From: Oscillospiraceae bacterium
GTDB lineage: Bacteria; Bacillota; Clostridia; Oscillospirales; Ruminococcaceae
Reading direction: 5' to 3'
Assembly: GCA_021199335.1 (NCBI GenBank)
Contig: JAJQIG010000015.1
Coordinates: 1-64,000 of the forward strand
Length of the DNA: 64,000 nucleotides
Position 1 is the stretch's first letter. Every line of letters starts with the position of its first letter. Positions 1-9,115 of this stretch are shown here, one piece after another. The notes under the pieces were generated by a model that was not told the origin of the DNA, ran no database searches, and worked only from the letters and a program-made list of their open reading frames with translations. A program made the translations under genes and the position numbers.

Positions 1-142
1 AAGTATTATACCACAAATCTATAGGATAGTGGGTGAGTTATTAGAGATTCCCTTTACATATGATTATTTTTATATTTAATTATTATAACACAAAATTAAC
101 TTTTTTACAAGCGATAAAGGGAAAAATTCACCTAATTTACAC

Positions 143-182
143 AAAAGCAGAACGCCCCAGCGAGCATAACTCGGTGGGACGT
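143..182 (-). terminator. Probable terminator of sigK
   Basis: A 13-position hairpin (arms about 152-164 and 170-182, with one mismatch and one G-U pair) lies just beyond the sigK stop. On the minus strand it is followed by a short T-rich stretch. Apart from this hairpin, positions 1-229 are AT-rich and hold no gene I can support. Confidence 0.5.
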
Positions 183-229
183 CGATGAATCATTTTAACC
201 GCCTCCGTTCAGCCGAGTTTATGTATAAA

Positions 230-928
230 TTATCGGAATAATGGAGTGTGGTCATATTTTTTTCTGAGGGCTTCAAGAGCTTTCTTTTCAATTCTTGAAA
301 CATAGGAGCGTGATATATTCAGCTTTTTGGCAACCTCGCGCTGGGTAAGAGGACGCTTTCCGTAAAGTCCGTAGCGGTTTACTATAATTTCAAACTCACG
401 CTCGTTCAGGCATTCGTTAAGAAATCGGTAAAGCTGCTCCGATTTTATGTTAAGGTCAATTTTATCTATAATGCCATCGTCCTCGGCTATAATGTCAATA
501 AGCGTGAGTTGGTTCCCGTCCTTGTCGATGTCAACGGGTTCGTCAAAGTAAATGTCGCCGGCAGATTTCTTTTTGGAGCGGAAATACATTAAAATTTCAT
601 TCTCAATGCATCTTGATGCGTAGGTTGCAAACTTTGTTTTCTTGGTGTAATCGAAGGACTCAACTGCCTTTATAAGACCTATTGTGCCGATTGAAATTAA
701 ATCCTCGCTGTCTGCCGCCGTGGGACAGTATTTTTTCACAATATGCGCAACAAGCCTGAGATTATGTTCTATAAGCTTGTTTCGTGCGGCGCTGTCGCCG
801 GACGCCATAAGGCGAAAGCATTCCTCCTCATCTTTGGAGCTTAAGGGCTTGGGGAAAGCTCCGCAGTTTTCAAAATGTAAAGCGAAAAACAGTATATTCT
901 CAAGGAATGCCTGAATTACTTCAACCAT
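230..928 (-). CDS. sigK: RNA polymerase sporulation sigma factor, sigma-K type
   Basis: The 232-residue protein is a sigma-70 family factor close to Bacillus SigK, the late mother-cell sigma factor that directs coat and cortex gene expression. Region 2 is clear (EHNLRLVAHIVKK, DLISIGTIGLIKAVESF, KFATYASRCIENEILM). Region 4 has the helix-turn-helix TQREVAKKLNISRSYVSRIEKKALEAL. The hydrophobic N-terminal stretch resembles the SigK pro-sequence that is cut for activation. The gene is in one piece here, with no skin-like interruption. The ATG at 928 is chosen because GGAGG lies 9 nt upstream; a TTG three codons earlier falls inside the spacer. Sigma-E control would be expected, but I see only a weak CATATAAA-like -10. 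Confidence 0.92.
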   Translation of the reverse strand: MVEVIQAFLENILFFALHFENCGAFPKPLSSKDEEECFRLMASGDSAARNKLIEHNLRLVAHIVKKYCPTAADSEDLISIGTIGLIKAVESFDYTKKTKFATYASRCIENEILMYFRSKKKSAGDIYFDEPVDIDKDGNQLTLIDIIAEDDGIIDKIDLNIKSEQLYRFLNECLNEREFEIIVNRYGLYGKRPLTQREVAKKLNISRSYVSRIEKKALEALRKKYDHTPLFR

Positions 929-1001
929 ATAAATCAACCTCCGCAGTTTTTCTTTACAGTTAATTTATATGTGGCGTTCAATCTGTCCTATGTTTGGGGC
1001 A

Positions 1002-1047
1002 AAAAAGAACGCAGCCTGTCTTTTTTGGGGGGGAAAGACAGGCTGCA
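1002..1047 (-). terminator. Intrinsic terminator of the dxs-like gene
   Basis: A perfect 13-bp stem (1012-1024 with 1035-1047) is followed on the minus strand by TTCTTTTTT. It starts 6 nt beyond the dxs-like stop codon. Confidence 0.85.
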
Positions 1048-1052
1048 TTATT

Positions 1053-2801
1053 TTATTCGGCGGCAAGCTCGGCAATCTGTTCGGGGGTAAGCTTGTTTGC
1101 TTTGAGAATATCATCGGGATTGTATCTGTCAAGGAATTCCTTTTTAAGTCCGAGATTAATGGTTTTCATGCTTGTGCTGCCGTAGAAGCGGGCGATTTTT
1201 TCTCCGAAGCCGCCGTCAAGAATGCCGTCCTCAAGCGTTATAACCGTGCCGTGTTCAGCTTTAAGGCCTTCGAGCATTTCTTCATCAATTCCCGTGATGT
1301 AATATGGGTTAATAACAGTCGGAGCAACTCCTGTTTTTGCTTCAATCGCTGCCGCAGCCTTAATTCCAAGACCTTGGAACGAGCCGAGGGCGATTATTGC
1401 AACGCCGCCGCCCTTTTGAGTGATTTCATATTTGTTAAGCTTTCCGAAATCCTTGGTTACTGCCTTTCCGTCCGAAACGAGCGAACCTCCGGGAACTCTT
1501 ATCGCAACGGGGTGTTCCCGCTGTTCTGTTGCCCAATCGAGCATTGCAATGTATTCTTCCTTTGTATAAGGCGCAAGATAAACAAGATTAGGGATGTTTG
1601 AAATCATGGGAATATCAAAAATTCCAAGATGCGTAACATCGCTCATTCCGTAAACAGATGCCTCAAAAACGGAGATTACAACAGGATTTTCGTTAATGCA
1701 AAGGTCCTGCGAAAGCTGGTCAAACGTGCGCTGAATAAATGAGCTGTAAACGCCGTAAAAGGGCTTTGCGCCGCCCTTTGCCATGCCCGAAGCGAGAGCA
1801 ACGGCGTGTTCTTCGGCAATTCCGACATCAATAAATTGCGAGCCTGCCTGCTTTCTCAATTCTGGTGAAAATCCCGATACCGCAGGAGTTCCCGATGTAA
1901 TTACGCATACATCCTTGTCTGCTTTCATTTTCTTTAGGAAATATTCAGCGGTTACGCTGTTGTAATTTTCACCGTCAAAATTAAATTTGAAGCTGCCTGT
2001 TTCGGGGTCAAACGGTGCGCTCCAGTGCCATTGCTCCTTATTTTTCTCGGCAAACGAAAGTCCCTTGCCCTTTTCGGTTACAATATGAACAACAACAGGG
2101 GATGAACTGTCCTTAACGCTTTGGAATGCCTTAATAAGCGCATCAATATCGTTTCCATCTTTAACGAAAGTGTAATTCAGACCCATTGCTTTAAAAAGAT
2201 TACTCTCCGCAGCTCCGTTTGTTTCACGGAGAAGCTTGAGATTCTTGTAAATTCCGCCGTGATTTTCGGCAATGGACATATCATTGTCATTTACAACTAT
2301 AATAAAGTTGCTTGTCATTTCTCCCGCAAAATCAAGACCCTCCAGAGCCTCGCCGCCGCTGAGTGAACCATCTCCGATAACGGCAATGATGTTTTCCTTT
2401 CCGCCCTTGAGATCCCTCGCTTTGGCAAGTCCCCCCGCAAGGCTGATTGAGGTTGATGTGTGACCTATGGTAAAGAAATCATGCTCGCTTTCCTGCGGGC
2501 AGCTGTAGCCCGTTACATCGTCGTAATGCTCCTCATAAAGAAAAGCATCCTTTCTGCCCGTAAGCATTTTGTGGCAGTAGCTTTGGTGAGAAACATCAAA
2601 AACGATTTTATCCTCGGGTGAATTGAAAACATAGTGAAGAGCTATAGTTGCTTCGACCATACCAAAGTTAGGACCGCAGTGACCGCCGTGGATACTGAGC
2701 TTCTTGGTTAAAGCGGCTCTCATTTCTTCCGCAAGGGCTTTAAGCTCCGCCGAAGTAAGAGCTTTAACATCCGAGGGCGAGTTGATTTTTTTAAGATACA
2801 T
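1053..2801 (-). CDS. dxs: 1-deoxy-D-xylulose-5-phosphate synthase-like transketolase
   Basis: The 582-residue protein belongs to the DXS branch of thiamine-diphosphate transketolases. DXS joins pyruvate and glyceraldehyde-3-phosphate to start the MEP isoprenoid pathway. Visible features are HGGH near residue 38, the ThDP motif beginning GDGSLSGGEALEG and ending in NDN, an EEHAVALASGMA segment in the pyrimidine-binding domain, and a C-terminal transketolase domain. It is about 40 residues shorter than typical DXS. It also reads DVSHQSYCHKMLTGR where the usual enzymes have DVGHQAYPHK.LTGR, so it may be a divergent DXS clade or a paralogue with another acceptor. The start has AGGAGG 7 nt upstream. 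It lies just downstream of the merR gene on the same strand, 26 bp away. Confidence 0.82.
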   Translation of the reverse strand: MYLKKINSPSDVKALTSAELKALAEEMRAALTKKLSIHGGHCGPNFGMVEATIALHYVFNSPEDKIVFDVSHQSYCHKMLTGRKDAFLYEEHYDDVTGYSCPQESEHDFFTIGHTSTSISLAGGLAKARDLKGGKENIIAVIGDGSLSGGEALEGLDFAGEMTSNFIIVVNDNDMSIAENHGGIYKNLKLLRETNGAAESNLFKAMGLNYTFVKDGNDIDALIKAFQSVKDSSSPVVVHIVTEKGKGLSFAEKNKEQWHWSAPFDPETGSFKFNFDGENYNSVTAEYFLKKMKADKDVCVITSGTPAVSGFSPELRKQAGSQFIDVGIAEEHAVALASGMAKGGAKPFYGVYSSFIQRTFDQLSQDLCINENPVVISVFEASVYGMSDVTHLGIFDIPMISNIPNLVYLAPYTKEEYIAMLDWATEQREHPVAIRVPGGSLVSDGKAVTKDFGKLNKYEITQKGGGVAIIALGSFQGLGIKAAAAIEAKTGVAPTVINPYYITGIDEEMLEGLKAEHGTVITLEDGILDGGFGEKIARFYGSTSMKTINLGLKKEFLDRYNPDDILKANKLTPEQIAELAAE

Positions 2802-2827
2802 ATTTTGTTCCTCCTGTTAAAGAAAAA

Positions 2828-3202
2828 TTAATCCCATGAAAGTGTACCCGTTTTTTGGGCATCCTCATAGCGTAAAATTTTGTAATTAAGCCGTTCAATG
2901 GTTGCTTCAATTTGGCTTTTCTGCTGAAGAAGGGCTGTTCGCTGATCAATAAGGAGCTGTAAACGGGCGGGAATTGTCTGATTCCCCTCACGATAGAGCC
3001 GTACATATTCGATTATGGCTTCAATATGAAGTCCTGCGCTTCTCATACAAACGGCAAGCTCGACCCAACCGATGTCCTCATCGGTGTAATTCCTGATTCC
3101 TCCCTCGGTTCGGGCGACGGGCGGTATCATCCCCACTCGCTCGTAATAACGGAGAGTGTCCTGTGAAATACCGAATTTTTCGCTTACCTCTTTAATTGTC
3201 AT
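2828..3202 (-). CDS. MerR family transcriptional regulator
   Basis: The 124-residue protein has an N-terminal winged helix-turn-helix (MTIKEVSEKFGISQDTLRYYERVGMI), the canonical MerR 'DTLRYYE' signature, and a C-terminal dimerisation coiled coil (about residues 80-115). There are no metal-binding cysteines in the effector region; the only Cys is in the DNA-binding part. That places it with the AdhR-like, aldehyde or stress-responsive members rather than metal sensors. GGAGG precedes the ATG. Its promoter has the 19-bp spacer that MerR proteins untwist, so autoregulation is likely. The divergent esterase gene is a possible second target. Confidence 0.9.
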   Translation of the reverse strand: MTIKEVSEKFGISQDTLRYYERVGMIPPVARTEGGIRNYTDEDIGWVELAVCMRSAGLHIEAIIEYVRLYREGNQTIPARLQLLIDQRTALLQQKSQIEATIERLNYKILRYEDAQKTGTLSWD

Positions 3203-3227
3203 GGTGTAATTCCTCCTTCATAGGAAT

Positions 3228-3258
3228 ATTGTAACACTTGGAGTTGGCTCTAAGTCAA
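3228..3258 (-). promoter_or_regulatory. MerR-type promoter and operator upstream of merR
   Basis: Reading on the minus strand, TTGACT (3253-3258) and TACAAT (3228-3233) are separated by exactly 19 bp. The spacer holds the imperfect dyad CTTGGAGTT / TAAGTCAAG that is typical of MerR operators. The predicted transcript starts about 20 nt before the merR ATG. Confidence 0.85.
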
Positions 3259-3359
3259 GGGCTTTATCGTATTTTTTCATTTCGTACACAGAAAGTTTAA
3301 ATTTTGGCTCGTATGCTTTTGGTAAAATAAAGCTGTGTATGAAAGGACGGCGTGTGTAA

Positions 3360-4067
3360 ATGGAAACCATAGAAATTTCGGGCAGAGTGTGCAATGTTAT
3401 AAGCAAAGGAAAGGATGGAGCGAAAATTTACATGGGAATTCAAAGCGGAGAGGGGGAACAGGCGGCGTCAATTGCTTCAATGATTGATGAGCTTGCGCCG
3501 GATATTCCTTATGTCATGACCGCCTTTGAATCGGAGGATTGGAACGGGGATTTTTCACCGTGGAAGGCGCCGCCTGTATTTGGAAATGAGGGATTTTCGG
3601 GCGGCGGCGCATATACCCTTGAATGGCTGGAAAATGAGTGTATACCCGTAATCGAAAGCAGCTTTGCGAATGCGGATTCTCCAAGGACGATTGTCGGGTA
3701 TTCTTTATCGGGACTTTTCAGCCTTTGGGCGATGTATGAATCAAAGCTTTTCTCGGGATGCACAAGCTGTTCGGGCTCGCTTTGGTTCCCCGATTGGATT
3801 GAATATGCGGGGAAAAGGAAGCTGCCCGAAGGCTCCTGCGTTTATCTCAGTCTGGGGGATAGGGAGGAACGGACTAAAAATGCGGTTATGTCGTCTGTCG
3901 GTGAATGTACAAGGAAACAGGGGGAATTTTTATCCGCCGATTTCGGGGTTCGGGAGTATCTGTTTGAGCTTAATAAAGGTGGGCATTTCAATGAACCCGA
4001 TTTACGTATGGCAAAGGGTGCGGCGTGGGTTCTGAAATCAATTTCAAAGGCGGACCTTAAACGGTAA
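3360..4067 (+). CDS. Alpha/beta-hydrolase, esterase-like
   Basis: The 235-residue protein has the nucleophile elbow GYSLSG (Ser about residue 120), which matches the G-x-S-x-G of alpha/beta-hydrolases. A late GGHF provides a candidate catalytic His. The best match by eye is the esterase D/enterochelin-esterase-like group. No signal peptide is seen, so it is probably cytoplasmic. It is divergent from merR, with about 100 bp between the two promoters; TAAAAT near 3323 is a plausible -10. Substrate unknown. Confidence 0.7.
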   Translation: METIEISGRVCNVISKGKDGAKIYMGIQSGEGEQAASIASMIDELAPDIPYVMTAFESEDWNGDFSPWKAPPVFGNEGFSGGGAYTLEWLENECIPVIESSFANADSPRTIVGYSLSGLFSLWAMYESKLFSGCTSCSGSLWFPDWIEYAGKRKLPEGSCVYLSLGDREERTKNAVMSSVGECTRKQGEFLSADFGVREYLFELNKGGHFNEPDLRMAKGAAWVLKSISKADLKR

Positions 4068-4201
4068 AAATCCGCAGATATTTGCACTAAAAATTCTCTG
4101 TAAATTTCTTGAAATTTTACTTAAACGTTTATTTTAAAAATATGAACAATAAAACTTAATTTGTTCAAAAAATACCCTTTTAATTATTTGAAAAGTAGTG
4201 A

Positions 4202-4207
4202 TATAAT
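4202..4207 (+). promoter_or_regulatory. Possible -10 box for the ABC exporter pair
   Basis: A perfect TATAAT sits 80 nt upstream of the chosen ABC start, but only a poor -35 (TTTAAT) lies 17 bp further up. It is kept as a weak promoter call. Confidence 0.4.
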
Positions 4208-4286
4208 GCACCTTGTACTTTTTGAGATAAGCCTTGCCGCATGGTTTATGCGGTATTCGCAGGATGCTTTTGAGAGGGGTGTAATA

Positions 4287-6059
4287 ATGTTTCAAATTAA
4301 GTGGATATGGGAAAATCTTAAAGGCTATCGCAAAAGATATATCTTTGCGCTCTGCCTGACTGTTATAGGTCAGATTATGTACATAGCAAACCCGATTTTC
4401 TCACAGAAAATTGTTGATACTTTTATTTACAGTGATAACGCACTGCAAAATCTTGCCGAGAATAAGGGCCTTCTTATTACGCTTTGCCTTTGTATGGTGG
4501 TCTTTACCCTTATAAGAACCTCGCTTCAATTTACATCGAATATGCTCTATGAGGTATGTTCTCAGGGGATGCTTTCAAAGATAAGAAGCTTCCTTTTTAT
4601 GAATGTCCAGCGGCAGGATATGGCATATTATGACCGCAACTCAACGGGCGACCTTATGACAAGGCTTTCGGGTGACCTTGATATGGTTCGCCATGCAGTT
4701 TCATGGATTATAAAAACCTTTGTTGAAAGCATTGTGCTTTATATGACAACGGCGATTTATTTTCTGTGGCTTGATCCGCTTATGGCGCTCTGCCTTATTG
4801 CGCTTACTCCGTTCATATTCATTATTTCGTGGGCATTTAAAAGTAAGGTCGGACCCAAGTATGTCGATCTCCGTGAGCGTATGTCAAAGCTTAACTCACA
4901 GGCGCAGGAAAATATTGCGGGAAACCGTGTCGTAAGAGCCTTTGCAAGAGAGGATTACGAAATTGAACGTTTCGGCGAAAAAAATGCGGATTATTCGAGG
5001 GCGAATAAAGAGGCTGCGCTGACATGGCTTAAATTTTTCCCTTATATAGAAACAATAGCCCAGGCATTAACTGTCGTCCAGCTTATCGCAGGCGGTATCT
5101 TCGTCATTGGCGGAAGGCTTACGATGGGAGAATATGTAGCATTCGGCGCACTTATTTGGACCCTTTCAAACCCTATGAGAAATGTTGGAACGCTCATAAA
5201 TGACTTTCAGCATTTCCTCGCTTCCGCAAATAAAATTATCGAGGTTTATTATTCCCGTCCGCTTATCGCAAACCGTGAGGATGCGGTTGAAATGCCCGAC
5301 CGCTTTAAGGGAGAAATTGAGTTTCGGAACGTTTCCTTTTCATATGACGACGGTACTGAGGTTCTCAGCGATGTCAGCTTTAAAATAAATTCGGGTGAAA
5401 CCATTGCAATTATGGGAGAAACGGGTTCGGGAAAAACTACCCTTATAAACCTTATCCCAAGGTGCTACGATGCCAAAAACGGAGAAGTCCTTGTGGACGG
5501 TGTAAATGTCCGTTACATGAAGCTGGAACAGCTTAGAAAAAACATCGGCGTTGCAATGCAGGATGTGCTGCTTTGGTCGGACACAATTGAGGGAAATATC
5601 TCATTTTTTGATTCCGATATGCCAATGGAGGATGTTAAGTACTTTGCGGAGCTTTCCGATGCGGATGAATTCATCAGCAAGCTTCCCGATGGCTACGATA
5701 CAATCGTCGGCGAAAGGGGAGTCGGTCTTTCGGGAGGTCAGAAGCAGAGAATCTCACTTGCAAGAGCGCTTGCGATGCGTCCGTCAATCCTTATCCTCGA
5801 TGATACAACCTCCGCCGTTGATATGGAAACCGAGCAGGTTATCCAGCATAATCTTCGCAGCCTTGATTTCAGCTGCACAAAGCTCATTATCGCTCAGCGT
5901 ACATCCTCTGCGAAAAATGCCGACAGAATTATGATTATCAAGGACGGAAAAATAGCAGAGTTCGGTACCCATGAGGAATTGCTTAGAAATAAAGACGGCT
6001 ATTATTACGAAATTTATCACCTCCAGAACAGTGATGAAAGCAGAAGGGGGGCGGTTTAA
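4287..6059 (+). CDS. Heterodimeric ABC exporter, subunit with degenerate ATP site
   Basis: The 590-residue half-transporter has six membrane segments (about residues 1-320) followed by an NBD with Walker A GETGSGKTT and signature LSGGQKQR. The residue after Walker B is Asp, not Glu (ILILDDTTSA). The switch His is replaced by Gln (IIAQRTSS). These are the hallmarks of the non-catalytic half of heterodimers such as TM287/288, BmrCD and LmrCD. The reading frame is open 126 nt further upstream, but the ATG at 4287 is preferred for AGAGGGGT just upstream and for normal family length. The partner begins 1 nt after the stop codon. A drug or lipid exporter is likely; substrate unknown. Confidence 0.9.
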   Translation: MFQIKWIWENLKGYRKRYIFALCLTVIGQIMYIANPIFSQKIVDTFIYSDNALQNLAENKGLLITLCLCMVVFTLIRTSLQFTSNMLYEVCSQGMLSKIRSFLFMNVQRQDMAYYDRNSTGDLMTRLSGDLDMVRHAVSWIIKTFVESIVLYMTTAIYFLWLDPLMALCLIALTPFIFIISWAFKSKVGPKYVDLRERMSKLNSQAQENIAGNRVVRAFAREDYEIERFGEKNADYSRANKEAALTWLKFFPYIETIAQALTVVQLIAGGIFVIGGRLTMGEYVAFGALIWTLSNPMRNVGTLINDFQHFLASANKIIEVYYSRPLIANREDAVEMPDRFKGEIEFRNVSFSYDDGTEVLSDVSFKINSGETIAIMGETGSGKTTLINLIPRCYDAKNGEVLVDGVNVRYMKLEQLRKNIGVAMQDVLLWSDTIEGNISFFDSDMPMEDVKYFAELSDADEFISKLPDGYDTIVGERGVGLSGGQKQRISLARALAMRPSILILDDTTSAVDMETEQVIQHNLRSLDFSCTKLIIAQRTSSAKNADRIMIIKDGKIAEFGTHEELLRNKDGYYYEIYHLQNSDESRRGAV

Positions 6060-7829
6060 ATGGCAAGAAATAAATATGATATTGATGAAGAGCTTGAAAC
6101 CCCTTTTGATATAAAGCACTTAAAGCGTTCCTTGATTTATGTGAACAAATATCGCGGGAAAATGATTCTTGCCCTTTCCCTCAGCGCCGCATCCGTCATA
6201 ATCGGATTGTTTGCGCCCGTTATTACACAGTATGCAATCGATAATTCGATTCCGAACAAGAATATTCCACAGCTTTTGCTTATGGCGGGACTTCTTCTGC
6301 TGACTATAATTGTTAATGTTATTTTCGCAACGCTCCGTTCAAGGATAATGACAAAGGTTGGTCAGGACATAATTTTTGATATTCGCGCCGATTTGTTTGA
6401 ACACCTTCAACGGCTCTCCTTTGAGTATTACGATAGCCGCCCGCACGGAAAAATTCTTGTCCGCGTTATAAACTATGTAAACGGCGTTTCCGATGTCCTT
6501 TCCAACGGTATAATCAACTTTGTCCTTGAAATTTTCAATCTTGTGTTTATTGTAATCTTTATGTTTGCAATGCATTGGAAGATGGCGCTCGTTATTATGG
6601 CGGGAGTGCCGATTCTTGCGCTGATTATAGTAATTATCAAGAACAGACAGCGCCGCGCATGGCAGGCTGTTTCAAACAAAAGCTCCAACCTTAACGCATA
6701 TCTTCATGAAGGGCTTGAGGGCGTGAAGGTAACTCAGCTTTTTGTGCGTGAGGATGAAAATGCGGGAATTTTTGAAAGGCTTTCCGAAGCCTACCGCACA
6801 AAATGGATGAAGGCGGTCACGTTCAATAACCTGCTTTGGCCATCGGTTGATACAATTTCCGCCATCATAAGCGCTGCAATATACCTCTGTGGACTTCTTG
6901 TGATAGGCCCTGCGGCAATTTCCCTCGGTACAATTGTTGCTATGGGAAACTATGCGTCCCGTTTCTGGCAGCCGATAATGAACCTTTCCAACCTTTTCAA
7001 TAACTTCGTCAATGCAATTTCCTATCTTGAGCGTATCTTTGAAACCCTTGATGAACCTGTCATCGTTAACGATAAGGAAAATGCGGCGGAAATGCCCGCT
7101 ATAAAGGGAAACGTTACCTTTGAAAATGTAACATTTGCATATGATGAGGGAAAAACAGTCCTCGAGAACCTCAGCTTTAACGTAAAAAGCGGCGAAAGCA
7201 TTGCACTTGTGGGCCCGACAGGGGCAGGAAAAACCACCATTGTTAACCTAATCTCACGCTTCTATGATACAACGAGCGGAAGAGTCCTTATTGACGGACA
7301 TGATGTTTCGGAGGTTACTCTGAGGTCGTTGCGTTCGCAGATGGGCATAATGCTTCAGGACAGCGTAATTTTCAGCGGCACAGTTGAGGATAACATCCGA
7401 TACGGTAAGCTCGATGCAACTACGGATGAGATTGAAAGGGCAATTAAGACAGTCCGTGCGGACGGCTTCATAAACAGTATGCCTGGCGGTCTGAAAGCTC
7501 CGATTGTCGAAAGGGGAGCATCACTTTCGCAGGGTCAGCGACAGCTTATAGCCTTTGCAAGAACCCTCATCAGCGACCCAAAAATCCTTATCCTTGACGA
7601 GGCAACCTCGGCAATAGATGCAAGAACGGAAAAGCTGCTCCAGGATGGACTTAACGAGCTTCTAAAGGGCAGAACCTCATTCATCATCGCCCACCGACTT
7701 TCAACAATAAGGAACTGCGACAAGATAATGTATGTTTCAAATAAAGGTATAACAGAGTGCGGAACCCATGACGAGCTTATGGAGAAAAAGGGAGATTATT
7801 ATAAGCTTTATACCGCTTCCGAGCAATAA
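6060..7829 (+). CDS. Heterodimeric ABC exporter, catalytic subunit
   Basis: The 589-residue half-transporter partners the preceding gene, with the SD (AGAAGGGGGG) lying inside the end of that gene. Six transmembrane helices are followed by an NBD with Walker A GPTGAGKTT, signature LSQGQRQ, canonical Walker B plus Glu (ILILDEATSAID) and switch His (IIAHRLSTI). It therefore supplies the consensus ATPase site of the pair. Confidence 0.9.
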   Translation: MARNKYDIDEELETPFDIKHLKRSLIYVNKYRGKMILALSLSAASVIIGLFAPVITQYAIDNSIPNKNIPQLLLMAGLLLLTIIVNVIFATLRSRIMTKVGQDIIFDIRADLFEHLQRLSFEYYDSRPHGKILVRVINYVNGVSDVLSNGIINFVLEIFNLVFIVIFMFAMHWKMALVIMAGVPILALIIVIIKNRQRRAWQAVSNKSSNLNAYLHEGLEGVKVTQLFVREDENAGIFERLSEAYRTKWMKAVTFNNLLWPSVDTISAIISAAIYLCGLLVIGPAAISLGTIVAMGNYASRFWQPIMNLSNLFNNFVNAISYLERIFETLDEPVIVNDKENAAEMPAIKGNVTFENVTFAYDEGKTVLENLSFNVKSGESIALVGPTGAGKTTIVNLISRFYDTTSGRVLIDGHDVSEVTLRSLRSQMGIMLQDSVIFSGTVEDNIRYGKLDATTDEIERAIKTVRADGFINSMPGGLKAPIVERGASLSQGQRQLIAFARTLISDPKILILDEATSAIDARTEKLLQDGLNELLKGRTSFIIAHRLSTIRNCDKIMYVSNKGITECGTHDELMEKKGDYYKLYTASEQ

Positions 7830-7955
7830 ACGCTGTTTGTTAACATTTTGTTAAATTTGCGGACTGCTATGGATTTTTTGGGTATAATGTGGTAAAATTT
7901 TAATGTAATGGATTTGATTGTTTCCATTTTCTTTTTCATAATATCCTTTAGGAAG

Positions 7956-7986
7956 AGCCGTGCAGCGTGAAAGCTGTGCGGCTTTT
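7956..7986 (+). terminator. Terminator-like hairpin after the ABC pair
   Basis: An 11-bp stem (7956-7966 with 7973-7983, two G-U pairs) is followed by TTTT. It lies about 125 bp past the ABC stop, so it may end that operon. Confidence 0.65.
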
Positions 7987-8069
7987 CTGATTTCTTGCAG
8001 GGAAAATCAATGATGAAAAATTCAAGTCCTTTTGTTGTGTGTCAAAAAAGTAGGTATGTTCCGAAAAAA

Positions 8070-8112
8070 TGGCAGGCTTTCAGCCCATTACGGGTTTTGC
8101 CTGCTTTATTTT
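8070..8112 (+). terminator. Second hairpin in the 7830-8182 intergenic region
   Basis: GCAGGC (8072-8077) pairs with GCCTGC (8099-8104), with an inner CCC/GGG stem, followed by TTTATTTT. The rest of this roughly 350-bp gap holds AT-rich sequence and, near 8140-8160, a TATATATACTATATATAG-like palindrome just ahead of the next gene. I see no gene in it. Confidence 0.5.
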
Positions 8113-8182
8113 GCAATTGCCTAAAGTTTTTTCCGCTTCTGCCGATATATACTATATATAGTAACGGAGAGGTAGGGATAGT

Positions 8183-9115
8183 ATGGATTTTTATTCTATA
8201 AACTCAATAAACAGCTATGTTAAGGATATTGATATGCAGAAGAAATGGTCGCAGAAAAAGGAAAGCGGAGATTTTGAAGCCGATGGCATATCATCCATTA
8301 GCGAATGGGTCGAAAAACAGCAGGATAAATTCGATTTCGGAAGCGCGTCAGAAACAAGCGACAGCGATGATTCCTCCGATGAGGAGCTTTCCCGAATAAC
8401 AAGGAAATATGCCGATGGCGGAAAGCTGACTCAGTCCGAAAAGGAGTATCTCCGCAAGAATAATCCTATGCTTTACAGTAAGGTTAAAGCTGCCGAAGAA
8501 GAGGTAAAAAGCTACAAAAGGGAGCTTAAAAGCTGTAAAACCAAGGATGAGGTGCAAAAGGTGAAGATGAACCATGTTAACGCTTCACTCAGCACAGTAA
8601 ATTCCGTGAATAATAATCCGAATATTCCAAAATCCGCAAAGCTTGCTATTGCATCACAGGAGCTGCGTAAGGTTCGTGATATGGAAAAAGCCACTGTGGA
8701 ATTTGTCAAAACGGGAGACTATGCGTCCCTGCCGACGGAAGCCGAACGCAGAAAGGCGGAGCATGACATTAAAGAAGCCGAGATTCAGCGGCTCTATGAC
8801 AATTCGGAGAAGGCACTGCCTGAATCTGATAATGAGCATGAGGAAATATCGGTCGGGGAGAAAATTTCCAATGATGAGGAAAAAACATTTGTCGATGAGA
8901 GCGCTTCTGCCGAAGATATTTCCCCGAAAGAGGAGAGGTCTGCTCATGAGCGGGTAAAGCACGAGGATTCCGAAGAAATTACCGTTGATGAAGCGGAAAA
9001 TACCGATGAGGCTCGGAAGGTAAGGCGGGCAAAGGCTAAGGCCGTATACGCTTCGGTAGGTTCGTCCGCAGGCAGTTCGGATGCGGCGGCTGCAATATTG
9101 AGTGAAAAGGTGTAA
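8183..9115 (+). CDS. Charged, low-complexity protein of unknown function
   Basis: The 310-residue protein has no signal peptide or membrane segment. It is rich in Glu, Lys, Ser and Asp, with an acidic Ser/Asp tract near residues 50-65, a helical region at about 90-215, and an acidic disordered tail ending in a Ser/Ala-rich segment. The N-terminus (MDFYSINSINSYV) carries the only hydrophobic pattern. It has AGAGG upstream of ATG. The next gene starts immediately after its stop. I do not recognise the family; a structural or spore-associated role would be a guess. Confidence 0.6.
   Translation: MDFYSINSINSYVKDIDMQKKWSQKKESGDFEADGISSISEWVEKQQDKFDFGSASETSDSDDSSDEELSRITRKYADGGKLTQSEKEYLRKNNPMLYSKVKAAEEEVKSYKRELKSCKTKDEVQKVKMNHVNASLSTVNSVNNNPNIPKSAKLAIASQELRKVRDMEKATVEFVKTGDYASLPTEAERRKAEHDIKEAEIQRLYDNSEKALPESDNEHEEISVGEKISNDEEKTFVDESASAEDISPKEERSAHERVKHEDSEEITVDEAENTDEARKVRRAKAKAVYASVGSSAGSSDAAAAILSEKV

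Noticed and set aside
969..1601. 210-residue plus-strand open frame
   Set aside because: It lies antisense within the dxs-like gene, has no ribosome-binding site, and has a Cys/Phe-rich, non-protein-like composition.
7995..8201. 68-residue frame ahead of the charged protein
   Set aside because: It spans a terminator hairpin, has no SD, and overlaps the start of a better-supported gene.
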